A DNA stretch of 19,839 bases from Acidobacteriota bacterium (GCA_016871135.1 VFZQ01000015.1:1-19839); one strand, 5' to 3'; counted from the first letter of the stretch, positions 1-8,339 are shown. Notes: generated by a model not told the origin, from the sequence alone. Numbers and translations are program-made.

Positions 1-8
1 AGGTCTGA

Positions 9-1610
9 GATTACGGTCTGCGGTTCTACATCATTCAGCCGCAATACGATCGCGCTCTGCAGACGTCGTCGTTCAATCCTTCGCTTTACAACGCGGCTGA
101 TCGCGCCGTGCTTGTGCAGCCTGGCCGTGTGAACAACACCAACGTCGGCATCAACCCCATCACCGGCGCACAGACGCCGAACGCGCTGGTCGGATCGATT
201 GTCCAGACCGGACGCGGGTTCGTCGATGGCCTCTATGCCAATGGCATGGGTCTTTCCGGCAGGGGCGGATATCCGCGCGGCCTCATCGACAGCCGCGGCG
301 TGCACTGGGCGCCCCGCATCGGCGTTGTCTACCAGGTGGAAGAGAAGACCGTCCTCCGCGTCGGCTTCGGCACCTTCTACGACCGCTTCCAAGGCAATCC
401 GGTGTTCGACATGCTGCCGAATCCGCCGTCCACCACGCGGCCCACATTCTACTACAGCAACCTGAGTCAGATTGCATCGCTGCAGGGCGTGTTCTTCCCG
501 GCCGATGTGCGCGGCTTTGACAAGGCCGGCCACGTGCCGACGACGTACCAATGGAACGTTACGGTTCAACGCGAGTTGCCAAAGTCGATTTCGCTCGAAG
601 TTGGCTACGTCGCCAACGCCGGCAATCACTTGTTGTCCCGTTATGACCCCAACATGCTGCCGTTCGGCTCGGCATGGCTGCGGCAGAATCAGGACCCCCG
701 TACAGCCAACCTGAACGCGACGAGTTTCGACGGCCGCACCGCGCTGCCGGACAACCTCTATCGTCCGTATCTCGGTTTCGGTGGTGCCGGTCTTACGACC
801 TTTGGCGCCTTCTCGAACTACCACTCGATGCAGGTTGCAATCAACAAGAACGTTGGCCGCGGCCTCACCGGCGGCGTTGCGTACACGTGGTCGAAGGCGC
901 TCGGTGTCGCCTCCGGCGACGGCGACACGCTCCACCCGACCAACTACAGGATGGCCAACTACAGCTATCTCGATCAGGACGTTCCGCAAATGCTGGTGTT
1001 CAACTTCGTTTATGACGTGCCTTCGCTCGCGAAGCACGTCAGCGGGTTGAATAATGCCGTGGGCAAAGGCGTCTTCGGCGGCTGGCAGGTGTCCGGTCTG
1101 ACTTCGTTGATCGGCGGCCAACCGGCCAACATCGGTGTCAGCTTCCAGGGCATCGGCGGCGAACTGAACCGCGTCTACACCGGTTCGGCGAGCGTTGCCC
1201 CGCGCGTTTCGGTGCGGGGAAATCCAATCAAGCCGATCGGCGAACGAAACGAAAACGCCTACATCGATTCCTCTGTGTTCGTCGCTCCGCAAGTTGGCAG
1301 CCTCGGACTTGAATCGGCCCAGCGTATTGTCCGCCGTCCGGGCGTCAACAACTGGGATGTTTCGGTTTTCAAGAACTTCCCGATGGGCGCGGAGCGGCGC
1401 TTCCTCCAACTCCGCGTGGAAATGTTTAACGCTCCGAATCACACGCAGTTCACTGACTTCAACCGCACCGTGCAATTCAACCCCGCCAACGGTCAGATCA
1501 CCAATCTGCCGACGGCGCTGGGCGGCACGGGCGGACGCTTCGGTTTCGGCGCCATTACCGGCGCGCGCGACCCGCGTTTCATCCAGCTTGCGGCGAAGTT
1601 CTACTTCTAA
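9..1610 (+). CDS. TonB-dependent receptor, Oar-like, C-terminal part (5' partial)
   Basis: This is the C-terminal half of a large outer-membrane TonB-dependent receptor of the Oar-like kind (carboxypeptidase-regulatory domain plus plug plus barrel) that is abundant in Acidobacteriota. The visible part is rich in beta-strand segments with alternating aromatic residues. It has the family's typical late motifs: NNWDVSVFKNF, a RVEMFNAPNHTQF segment, and a terminal KFYF ending in Phe, as expected for barrel insertion by the Bam machinery. Its likely role is active uptake of a large or scarce substrate (unknown) across the outer membrane, powered by a TonB complex such as the one encoded at 8405-11145. 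The coding frame is clearly open from base 9 (DYGLRFYIIQPQYD is typical receptor sequence). An in-frame TGA sits at 6-8, so the link to the upstream half is either an edge artefact or a real break. The first start-like codon inside the window, GTG at 108, is internal to the protein and probably not a true start. Confidence 0.85.
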   Translation, partial: DYGLRFYIIQPQYDRALQTSSFNPSLYNAADRAVLVQPGRVNNTNVGINPITGAQTPNALVGSIVQTGRGFVDGLYANGMGLSGRGGYPRGLIDSRGVHWAPRIGVVYQVEEKTVLRVGFGTFYDRFQGNPVFDMLPNPPSTTRPTFYYSNLSQIASLQGVFFPADVRGFDKAGHVPTTYQWNVTVQRELPKSISLEVGYVANAGNHLLSRYDPNMLPFGSAWLRQNQDPRTANLNATSFDGRTALPDNLYRPYLGFGGAGLTTFGAFSNYHSMQVAINKNVGRGLTGGVAYTWSKALGVASGDGDTLHPTNYRMANYSYLDQDVPQMLVFNFVYDVPSLAKHVSGLNNAVGKGVFGGWQVSGLTSLIGGQPANIGVSFQGIGGELNRVYTGSASVAPRVSVRGNPIKPIGERNENAYIDSSVFVAPQVGSLGLESAQRIVRRPGVNNWDVSVFKNFPMGAERRFLQLRVEMFNAPNHTQFTDFNRTVQFNPANGQITNLPTALGGTGGRFGFGAITGARDPRFIQLAAKFYF

Positions 1611-1628
1611 CACCCCCATCCGCGATCA

Positions 1629-1694
1629 TCGGCATCATAGAGTCTCGCAGCTCCGCTCGGGCCATCGCAACCAGCAATGGCCCGAGGATGCCGA
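1629..1694 (+). terminator. Nested inverted repeat after the receptor gene, possible terminator
   Basis: An inner perfect 10-bp inverted repeat (1656-1665 CTCGGGCCAT with 1677-1686 ATGGCCCGAG, 11-nt loop) is extended by an outer 8-bp pair (1629-1636 TCGGCATC with 1687-1694 GATGCCGA). The 3' arms are directly adjacent; the 5' arms are separated by 19 nt. It starts 18 bp after the receptor stop codon. There is no T-tract, so it could act as a factor-dependent terminator or as a 3'-end stabiliser. Confidence 0.5.
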
Positions 1695-1786
1695 AATCGA
1701 CCGGCGGAACGGAAGAGCGGGCCGCTTGGCGACGTCCCAGGGGCTTGGCGCGCAAAAGTTATTGAACGAAGGCTAAGGCCGTCTTC

Positions 1787-1814
1787 GTGGGGCCGCCGGC
1801 TGGCGTGGCCCCAC
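1787..1814 (+). repeat. Hairpin in the spacer before the TPR gene
   Basis: A perfect 8-bp inverted repeat, GTGGGGCC (1787-1794) with GGCCCCAC (1807-1814), has a 12-nt loop. It lies about 40 bp upstream of the TPR gene start. It has no T-tract. Its role is unknown; it may lie in the 5' leader or be a second termination signal for the receptor gene. The rest of 1611-1855 shows no ORF I would support. A TACAAT hexamer at 1842-1847 resembles a -10 box but has no good -35 partner. Confidence 0.35.
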
Positions 1815-1855
1815 CGCGAAACGGCCGCCGCGCGTACCACGTACAATGAAAGAGA

Positions 1856-2713
1856 ATGCGCAATCCGCTCGTAACGTTGGCGTGCGCGGCTGTTTTGTAC
1901 GGGGGGCCCGCGGAAGTCCGCAAGGCCGATGAGTTGTACTCGCAGACTCGTTACAAAGAGGCGCTGGAGGCCATTCGTCCGCATCTTGACGGGCGTGACG
2001 CCGCGGCCTACATGGCCGCTGGCCGGGCTGCGTTCGGGCTTCGCGACTTCAAGCAGTCCGCGTCGCACTTTGAAAAGGCCGCGCAGCTTGATCCGAAGCG
2101 CGCCGAGCATCATCATTGGCTGGGCCGGGCGCTGGGCCGTCGCGCCGAGACAGCGTTTCCGGTCGCCGCGCCGCATTACGCTTCGAAGGCCCGGCAGAGT
2201 TTCGAAAAAGCCGTCTCGCTCGATCCACGGAACGGCGAGGCGCTGAACGATCTGTTCGATTACTACCTGCAAGCGCCCGGCTTTCTGGGCGGCGGACTCG
2301 ACAAGGCGCAATCGTTGTTGCCGAAGATCCGTGCGCTCGACGAGGCCGAGTATGAATACGCGCAGGCGCAGATGCAGGAGTCGCGCAAGGAATTCAACAC
2401 CGCCGAGCAACACCTCAAGCGGGCCGCGGAGTTGGCGCCGAAGTCGGTGGGCCGCGTGCTTGACGTCGCGCGCTTCTTCGCGCGGCGCGGCCGGTTTGCC
2501 GAGAGCTTTGCTTGGATCTCACGCGCCGAGAAAATCGCGCCGAAGGACCCGCAGGTGCTGTATGGAAAGGCGCAGACGCACATCGAGGCGAAGAAGGATC
2601 TGCGCGTCGCGAAGCAACTGCTCGAAGAGTATTTACGCGCCCCGCTGAACCCCGATCTGCCGAGCCGCGAGGAAGCGCTGAAGCTGCTCAAACAGGCATC
2701 GAGCGGCGAATGA
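1856..2713 (+). CDS. TPR-repeat protein, probably exported
   Basis: The product is a 285-residue protein built largely of tetratricopeptide-like helical pairs; examples are the RYKEALEAIRPHL region near residue 32, DFKQSASHFEKAAQLDP near 65, and SFEKAVSLDPRNGEALNDL near 121. Such repeats are protein-binding scaffolds. The N-terminus (MRNPLVTLACAAVL) is short, hydrophobic and preceded by an Arg, consistent with a weak signal sequence. A Cys at position 10 is not in a canonical lipobox. The start is ATG with a purine-rich AAAGAGA just upstream. The stop overlaps the start of the next gene (ATGA at 2710-2713), which implies translational coupling with the permease. Its partner is not identifiable from sequence; the coupling suggests a role together with the permease or in envelope biogenesis. 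I do not recognise a specific family beyond TPR. Confidence 0.8.
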   Translation: MRNPLVTLACAAVLYGGPAEVRKADELYSQTRYKEALEAIRPHLDGRDAAAYMAAGRAAFGLRDFKQSASHFEKAAQLDPKRAEHHHWLGRALGRRAETAFPVAAPHYASKARQSFEKAVSLDPRNGEALNDLFDYYLQAPGFLGGGLDKAQSLLPKIRALDEAEYEYAQAQMQESRKEFNTAEQHLKRAAELAPKSVGRVLDVARFFARRGRFAESFAWISRAEKIAPKDPQVLYGKAQTHIEAKKDLRVAKQLLEEYLRAPLNPDLPSREEALKLLKQASSGE

Positions 2714-3912
2714 ACCTGCGAGACGTTTTCCGCTTCAGCTTGCAGGCGCTGCGGGCGAATCTGGTGCGTACGCTGCTGACGGCGCTGGGTCTCGTCATCG
2801 GCAACGCGTCGGTGATTCTCGTCGTCACGATCTCGCTGACCAGCCGCGATTACGTTCTCGAACAGATTCGCGGCATCGGTTCGAATCTGGTCATCGCCTA
2901 CTACGAAGCAGGAAATCGCACGGGCACGTCGGTCGAAGCCGACTTCGTCAAGATCGCCGACGTTCGCGCCGTGCGCGAAGCGCTGCAGGGGCGTATCACG
3001 GCCGCGACTGGCGTGATGACGGTCTACGATCAGATGGCGATCGAGGGCAAAGTGCGCGATGTGAAGATCATCGGCTCCGACGAGCAGTACGCGCCACTGC
3101 GCAATCTAATCTGCGTCGCGGGGCGTTTCATGGCGGCCGACGATGTCGCCGTGCGCAATCGTGTGGCGATGTTGACTGAAAAGCTGGCCATCAAACTCTA
3201 TGGCAGCAATTCGAACTCGATCGGGCAGGTCGTCAAGATTCAAAATTTGCAGTTCACGATCATCGGCACCTTCCGCGAGAAGACCGATAGCTTTGGGCTT
3301 TCGGAGCTCTCGACCGAGACGATTCTGATTCCGATGACGGTGCTCAAGTACCTGACTTCCGAAGAACGCATCGATCCGATGTACGTGCAGGCACGCGATG
3401 CGGGCGATGTGGTCGCGTTGACCAAACAGGTGCAATCGCTACTCGAATCGCGGCACCGGGCGGGCGCGAAGTACTATGTCGACAATCTCTCGGGCATACT
3501 TGACGCCGCTGAAAACATCGCGCTGATCCTGACGATTGTATTGGTGCTGGTATCGGCGATTGCACTGGTGATCTCGGGAATTGGGATCATGAACATTATG
3601 CTTGTCACCGTGACCGAACGCACGCGCGAGATCGGCATCCGCATGTCGGTTGGCGCGACGCGGCGCGCGGTGCTCACGCAGTTTCTAATGGAAGCCGTGT
3701 TGATTAGCGTCGGTGGAGGGCTGCTTGGAATCGGCGTGGGCGTGTCCGCACCCTTGCTGGCAACCTATTTCTCAGGGATCGATATTCCGATTTCGCCGGT
3801 GTCGGTTGGGGTGGCGTTTTCGACGTCGTTTCTGGTTGGCTTAGTGTTTGGGCTGTTGCCGGCAAACCGCGCGGCACGGTTAAATCCGACGGAGGCGCTG
3901 CGGTACGAATGA
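2710..3912 (+). CDS. MacB/FtsX-type ABC transporter permease
   Basis: This is a 400-residue inner-membrane permease of the MacB/LolCE-like family. It has the expected plan: one N-terminal membrane helix (about residues 18-42), a large periplasmic MacB-type domain (about 45-270), then three membrane helices (about 275-300, 325-350 and 365-385). The family signature ERTREIGIRMSVGATRR lies in the cytoplasmic loop near residue 303, and the C-terminus ends in NPTEALRYE, both typical. Members move lipoproteins, peptides or drugs, or transduce mechanical force, together with an ATPase subunit. No ATPase is encoded here, so the partner must lie elsewhere. The start is the ATG overlapping the TPR stop codon; a longer in-frame extension upstream to 2512 lies inside the TPR gene and lacks family character. 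The stop overlaps the tgt start (ATGA at 3909-3912). Confidence 0.88.
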   Translation: MNLRDVFRFSLQALRANLVRTLLTALGLVIGNASVILVVTISLTSRDYVLEQIRGIGSNLVIAYYEAGNRTGTSVEADFVKIADVRAVREALQGRITAATGVMTVYDQMAIEGKVRDVKIIGSDEQYAPLRNLICVAGRFMAADDVAVRNRVAMLTEKLAIKLYGSNSNSIGQVVKIQNLQFTIIGTFREKTDSFGLSELSTETILIPMTVLKYLTSEERIDPMYVQARDAGDVVALTKQVQSLLESRHRAGAKYYVDNLSGILDAAENIALILTIVLVLVSAIALVISGIGIMNIMLVTVTERTREIGIRMSVGATRRAVLTQFLMEAVLISVGGGLLGIGVGVSAPLLATYFSGIDIPISPVSVGVAFSTSFLVGLVFGLLPANRAARLNPTEALRYE

Positions 3913-5036
3913 GTTTTTTTGAAGTGGAGGCGACATGCCCGGAAACGGGCGCGCGCGCGGGTGTGATTCACACGCCGCACGGTGACGTCGAGACGCCGGT
4001 CTTCATGCCGGTCGGCACGCAGGCGACGGTAAAGGGCCTGACGCCCGAGCAGTTGAGCGACGACCTCGACGCGAAGATTATTCTGTCGAATACCTACCAC
4101 CTGTTCCTGCGGCCCGGCCACGAGTTGATCCGCAGCTTCGGCGGTCTTCACGAGTTCATGCGCTGGCCGCGGGCGATCCTTACCGACTCAGGCGGGTACC
4201 AGGTATTTTCGTTAAGCAAGATTCGCAAAATTACGGAAGAAGGCGTGATTTTTCAATCGCACCTGAACGGCGACAAACACCTGTTCACGCCCGAGTCCAC
4301 CGTCGATACGCAGATGGCGCTTGGCTCCGACATTATGATGGTTCTCGACGAGTGTCTTGAGTATCCGGCGCCGCCAGAAGCCAAGGCGCGGCGGTCGATG
4401 AACCGCACGATTCGCTGGGCCGAACAGGCCTTCACGCACTATCGAAAATTCGATACCAAGCAGGCGCTGTTTCCGATCGTCCAAGGCTCGATGTATCCCG
4501 GTTTGCGGCGCGAATGCGCGGAGCGATTGTTGGCCCTCGACGCGCCCGGATACGCAATTGGCGGGCTTTCTGTGGGCGAACCGCGCGCCGAGTCCCTGGC
4601 GATGACCGAGATCACCGCGCCGCTGCTGCCGCTGGAAAAGCCGCGCTACGTGATGGGTGTCGGCAAACCGGAAGAACTGATCGAATACGTCGCGCGCGGC
4701 ATCGACATGATGGACTGCGTAATGCCCTCGCGTAACGCCCGCAACGGGTGCCTGTTCACGAGCCAGGGCCGGGTGATCATTAAGCACGCGAAGTATCGGG
4801 ACGATCGCGGGCCGCTCGATCCGGCCTGTAATTGTTACACCTGCAAAACGTTTACCCGCGCCTACCTGCGCCACCTTTTCTTGGCCGGAGAGATCCTGTT
4901 TGCAGTACTAGCCACACTACACAACATCCGCCATTATCTTGACATCATGCGCCAGATCAGGCAGTCTATTCTGTTTGGCGCCTTCCCCCAACTGTTGCAA
5001 TCGGCCCGGCTGGCCCAAGTGGTAGAAACCGAGTGA
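3909..5036 (+). CDS. tgt: tRNA-guanine transglycosylase (queuine tRNA-ribosyltransferase)
   Basis: Tgt swaps the wobble guanine of GUN-anticodon tRNAs (Asp, Asn, His, Tyr) for the queuosine precursor preQ1 in the cytoplasm. The 375-residue length is normal. Visible key residues: the LTDSGGYQVFSL motif with catalytic Asp93, the GLSVGEP loop near 219, and GIDMMDCVMPSRNAR with the nucleophile Asp269. The zinc site is Cys307, Cys309, Cys312 and His338, and its spacing matches that known for the Zymomonas enzyme. All catalytic and metal residues are present. The ATG start overlaps the permease stop, and the TGA stop overlaps the GTG start of yajC. The order tgt-yajC-secD-secF is widely conserved in bacteria and supports all four calls. 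Confidence 0.98.
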   Translation: MSFFEVEATCPETGARAGVIHTPHGDVETPVFMPVGTQATVKGLTPEQLSDDLDAKIILSNTYHLFLRPGHELIRSFGGLHEFMRWPRAILTDSGGYQVFSLSKIRKITEEGVIFQSHLNGDKHLFTPESTVDTQMALGSDIMMVLDECLEYPAPPEAKARRSMNRTIRWAEQAFTHYRKFDTKQALFPIVQGSMYPGLRRECAERLLALDAPGYAIGGLSVGEPRAESLAMTEITAPLLPLEKPRYVMGVGKPEELIEYVARGIDMMDCVMPSRNARNGCLFTSQGRVIIKHAKYRDDRGPLDPACNCYTCKTFTRAYLRHLFLAGEILFAVLATLHNIRHYLDIMRQIRQSILFGAFPQLLQSARLAQVVETE

Positions 5037-5341
5037 TTCTCTCTCTCTTCATATCGAATCCGAACAATCTGATGCAGTTCCTGCCGATGGTGGCGATCTT
5101 CGCGATCTTCTACTTTCTGCTGGTCCTTCCGATACAGAAGCAAAAGAAGCAGACGCAACAGATGTTGGCGAACCTGAAGAAGGGCGATGTCGTCGTCACC
5201 AACGGCGGAATTGTCGGTACCATTGTGGACTTGGGTGCAGAAGACGATACAATTGTCATCAAAGTCCGGCCAGACAACGTAAAGCTCCAGTTGGCGCGCA
5301 ACGCGGTCTCCTCGCTTCAGTCCTCCCCCCAGGCGTCGTAG
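5033..5341 (+). CDS. yajC: Preprotein translocase accessory subunit YajC
   Basis: YajC is a small single-span inner-membrane protein that associates with SecDF and the SecYEG translocon. The 102-residue product has one N-terminal membrane helix (about residues 14-36, with FAIFYFLLVLPIQKQKKQ at its end) followed by the typical small cytoplasmic domain beginning MLANLKKGDVVVTNGGIVG. The start is a GTG that overlaps the tgt stop codon (GTGA, 5033-5036), so translation is probably coupled. secD starts 30 bp after the stop. Length and position fit the family. Confidence 0.96.
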   Translation: MILSLFISNPNNLMQFLPMVAIFAIFYFLLVLPIQKQKKQTQQMLANLKKGDVVVTNGGIVGTIVDLGAEDDTIVIKVRPDNVKLQLARNAVSSLQSSPQAS

Positions 5342-5371
5342 TATCCTTTCATTTTCACGAGCAACATTTCC

Positions 5372-6988
5372 ATGACAAGCACGATTCGCAACAAGGCCAT
5401 CTTCATCCTCGCGGTGGTCCTCATCTGTATCTACGGCATCATCGGCCTCCCCAAGAGCAAAGATGAGCTGGTGAAGAACTGGAGCGAGAACATCAAGCTG
5501 GGGTTGGATTTGAAGGGCGGCAGCCAGTTGGTTCTGGAAGTGCAAGTCCAGGATGCGTTCAAGGCCGAAGCCGATCAGACGATCGAACGGCTGAAGGCGG
5601 CTCTGCAAAAGGGCCTGATCGCTTACGTTTCGATGGATCGCAACGATCCGAACAAACTTGAGGACGCTGAGAAGATTGAGATTACCGTCAAGGGCGTAGC
5701 CTCCGACAAGACCTCGGCGTTCCGCGATGTGATCACCGGCCAGTTCGCGGCGTGGAATTTGAACTCAGCCGGGTCGAACGATTACAGGATGAACTATAAG
5801 CCGACCGAAGCGCAGATCCTGCGCAAGGAAACCGTGGAACGAGCGATCCGTACGATCGAAACCCGCATCAACGGCTTGGGCCTTTCCGAAGCGACCGTGC
5901 AGCAGCGCGGCGGTACGCAGAACGAATCGACGATTCTTGTGCAGATGCCGGGTGTCGACGATCCGGGCCGCGTGAAGTCGATCATTCAAGCCGCGGCGAT
6001 GCTCGAAATTACCTCTGTCAGCGGCGGGCCGTTCGCAACGCGCGAAGCGGGGCTCACGCAGAATGGCGGCGTGCTGCCGCTGGGAACACGGCTTGTGAAA
6101 GAACGCGTGACGCCTGGCCAGCCGGGTGAACAGTGGTGGCTGCTGGGGCGCAACGCCGTGGTCACCGGCCGCGATCTGCGCAGCGCGCGTCCGGCGCAGG
6201 ATGAGTTCGGCAAATGGGAAGTGGCGTTCAATCTGTCGCAGGACGCGGCGAAGCGGTTCGGCCGGTTCACGGAATCGAACATCAACAACAAGCTGGCCGT
6301 GGTTCTCGACAACCAGATCTTCAGCGTTGCGACGATTCAGAACAAGATCGAAGATTCGGGCCGCATCACAAATATTGGCGATCAAACGCGGGCGTCCGAT
6401 CTTTCGCTGACATTGACTTCGGGCTCGCTGCCCGCCGGCATCGTCTACGGCGAAGAGCGAACCGTCGGCCCCTCGCTCGGCGCGGACTCGATTCGCGATG
6501 GACTGTTGGCCGGTGTGATCGGTATCGGCGCCGTCGTTCTGGTGATGCTTGTTTATTACAAGCGCTCCGGCGTGAACGCAATTCTGGCGTTGGTCTTGAA
6601 CGCGATCATCCTGCTCGCGGCGCTCTCCTACTTCGGCGCGGTTCTCACGCTGCCGGGCATCGCCGGTTTCATTTTGACGATCGGTATGGCAGTCGATTCG
6701 AACGTTCTGATCTTTGAGCGCGTGCGCGAAGAACTGCGGCACGGCAAGGGCGTGATCGCGGCCATCGACGCCGGATTCTCCAAAGCGTTCTTGACGATCA
6801 TCGATACGCACGTGACGACCGTCGTGTCCTGCGCGTTTCTGTTCGCCTTCGGAACAACAGCGGTAAAAGGTTTCGCCATCACACTTGTGATAGGCTTGAT
6901 CGCTAATGTCTTCACGGCCGTCTTCGTCTCCCGGTTCATCTACCAGTGGGAGATGGAAGGCAAGCAGGTTGAAACATTAAGCATCTGA
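5372..6988 (+). CDS. secD: Protein translocase subunit SecD
   Basis: SecD, with SecF, uses the proton gradient to pull exported proteins through the Sec translocon on the periplasmic side. The 538-residue product has the expected first membrane helix (about 8-26), the LGLDLKGG motif near residue 43, a large periplasmic P1 region, and five C-terminal membrane helices from about residue 375. The RND-family motif IGMAVDSNVLIFERVREEL near residue 435-455 carries the conserved Asp thought to act in proton flow. It begins with ATG 30 bp after yajC; no strong Shine-Dalgarno sequence is visible. SecD and SecF are encoded separately here, not as a fused SecDF. Confidence 0.97.
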   Translation: MTSTIRNKAIFILAVVLICIYGIIGLPKSKDELVKNWSENIKLGLDLKGGSQLVLEVQVQDAFKAEADQTIERLKAALQKGLIAYVSMDRNDPNKLEDAEKIEITVKGVASDKTSAFRDVITGQFAAWNLNSAGSNDYRMNYKPTEAQILRKETVERAIRTIETRINGLGLSEATVQQRGGTQNESTILVQMPGVDDPGRVKSIIQAAAMLEITSVSGGPFATREAGLTQNGGVLPLGTRLVKERVTPGQPGEQWWLLGRNAVVTGRDLRSARPAQDEFGKWEVAFNLSQDAAKRFGRFTESNINNKLAVVLDNQIFSVATIQNKIEDSGRITNIGDQTRASDLSLTLTSGSLPAGIVYGEERTVGPSLGADSIRDGLLAGVIGIGAVVLVMLVYYKRSGVNAILALVLNAIILLAALSYFGAVLTLPGIAGFILTIGMAVDSNVLIFERVREELRHGKGVIAAIDAGFSKAFLTIIDTHVTTVVSCAFLFAFGTTAVKGFAITLVIGLIANVFTAVFVSRFIYQWEMEGKQVETLSI

Positions 6989-7047
6989 TTTGTTTTGACA
7001 GTCCCGCAACCGGCCCGGTCGATGGCTTGGGCTAGTACGGTGGCTGT

Positions 7048-7076
7048 TTGTCTGGCATCAACATTTGTGATATTTT
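7048..7076 (+). promoter_or_regulatory. Possible sigma70-type promoter for secF
   Basis: TTGTCT (7048-7053) and TATTTT (7071-7076) are separated by exactly 17 bp in an unusually AT-rich part of the 160-bp secD-secF spacer. Each box matches 4 of 6 consensus positions. A start near 7083 would leave a leader of about 65 nt before secF. This is a weak match; the neighbouring T8 run has no hairpin before it, so I do not read it as a terminator. Confidence 0.25.
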
Positions 7077-7148
7077 TTTTCAGATCAGGTGGGAACTAGT
7101 TGCTCGGACTCGGTGTCCAAACGTCAAGGCGACAGCTAGCAGTACTCA

Positions 7149-8339
7149 ATGGAAATTTTCAAGCAAACAAATTTCGACTTTCTCGGTAAGAAGTGGCCCT
7201 TCATCATCGCCTCCCTGGTGTTGACGGCCGCCGGATTAGGTAGCTTGGCCATGAAGGGCGGCCCGCGTTACGGGATCGACTTCAAGGGCGGTACCGTGAC
7301 CGTTGTACGGTTCCAGAATGCGGTGACCGAAGATCAGGTACGCAATTCGCTCAGCGGGAAAGTCCCGGGCGAGATTGTCGTTCAGCGTGACACCACCACG
7401 AGCGATCTCTTGATCTCGACCGAACTCCGCGACGAGCGCGAATTGAACGCCGCTCGCGAGATCGTGCTTTCCAGCCTGAAGGCGACCTTCGGCGGCGGCG
7501 ATGCCGCCAAGCTGGATCTTTCCAGCGCCGGTCAGGGCGCTGTGGCCGACCGGCTTCGCTCCCAGATGGGCGCTTCGATGAACGAAGACCAGATTCAGGA
7601 AACGGCTAAGGCGATCGTCACATTCCGCGACACGCAAAAGGGCGGACTGTTGGGAACAATCGATGCTCTCAACGGTGTCAATGGAGTAAGCGCGCAGGCA
7701 GTGGACGCGCTGAAGAAAGAGGCCTACGTGGCGCCGTATCAAGTTCGCGGCTTCGACCTGGTTGGACCAAAGGTTGGCCAGGAACTTCGTTCGCAAGCGA
7801 TGACGGCGACGCTGCTGGCGCTGGCCGGCATGTTGGTCTACATCGCGTTCCGGTTTGAGTTTATCTACGGCTTGGCGGCGGTGATCGCTGTGTTCCACGA
7901 CACGATCATCACCATCGGTCTCTTCTCGATCGTGGACAAGGAGATTTCGCTAACGGTAATCGCCGCGCTACTGACCCTTGTCGGTTTTTCGATGAACGAC
8001 ACCATTGTGGTTTTCGACCGTATCCGGGAGAACCTCCCCGCGATGCGCAAGGAAAAGTTCGATACGATTGTCAACGCCAGCATCAACCAGACGCTGAGCC
8101 GGACGATCCTGACCTCGGGTCTGACGTTTCTCACCGCCGTGGCGCTTTGGTTGTTTGGCGGTCCGGTGCTGAACGGATTCTCGTTCGCGCTGGTGGTGGG
8201 AATCATCGTCGGTACCTACTCTTCGATCTTCATTGCAAGTCCAATCCTGATCTGGTGGCGGGATTGGATGGAAAAGCGCAAGCCGAACACTCCGGCCGGC
8301 GCGGCACCGGCAGTAGCAACCGCCAAGACAAAGCGATAG
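7149..8339 (+). CDS. secF: Protein translocase subunit SecF
   Basis: SecF is the inner-membrane partner of SecD in late-stage protein export. The 396-residue product starts with the typical FKQTNFDFLGKKWPF, a first membrane helix (about 17-35) and the YGIDFKGGT motif (41-49). A periplasmic domain follows, then five C-terminal helices starting after VGPKVGQELR (near residue 205). The conserved LVGFSMNDTIVVFDRIREN motif lies near residue 277-295. It is longer than the roughly 320 residues of the E. coli protein, mainly because of a larger periplasmic domain and an Ala/Pro-rich tail. It is separated from secD by 160 bp, so it may be partly independently transcribed. No strong Shine-Dalgarno sequence is visible before its ATG. 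Confidence 0.97.
   Translation: MEIFKQTNFDFLGKKWPFIIASLVLTAAGLGSLAMKGGPRYGIDFKGGTVTVVRFQNAVTEDQVRNSLSGKVPGEIVVQRDTTTSDLLISTELRDERELNAAREIVLSSLKATFGGGDAAKLDLSSAGQGAVADRLRSQMGASMNEDQIQETAKAIVTFRDTQKGGLLGTIDALNGVNGVSAQAVDALKKEAYVAPYQVRGFDLVGPKVGQELRSQAMTATLLALAGMLVYIAFRFEFIYGLAAVIAVFHDTIITIGLFSIVDKEISLTVIAALLTLVGFSMNDTIVVFDRIRENLPAMRKEKFDTIVNASINQTLSRTILTSGLTFLTAVALWLFGGPVLNGFSFALVVGIIVGTYSSIFIASPILIWWRDWMEKRKPNTPAGAAPAVATAKTKR

Noticed and set aside
1607..2413. Minus-strand open frame over the spacer and TPR gene
   Set aside because: It is a shadow of the TPR gene; the part over the spacer has low-complexity character and passes through the inverted repeats.
2512..2709. N-terminal extension of the permease
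   Set aside because: It lies inside the TPR gene in another frame, is highly charged, and the ATG at 2710 gives a normal family start with an ATGA overlap.
5765..6811. Long open frame on the minus strand opposite secD
   Set aside because: It lies wholly inside secD, is rich in Arg, His and Asp as expected of an antisense shadow in GC-rich DNA, and shows no family motif.
7053..7068. Sigma54-like element (TGGCAT-N5-TTTGT) before secF
   Set aside because: The essential GC of the -12 element is missing.
7073..7080. T8 run as an intrinsic terminator after secD
   Set aside because: No GC-rich hairpin precedes it.
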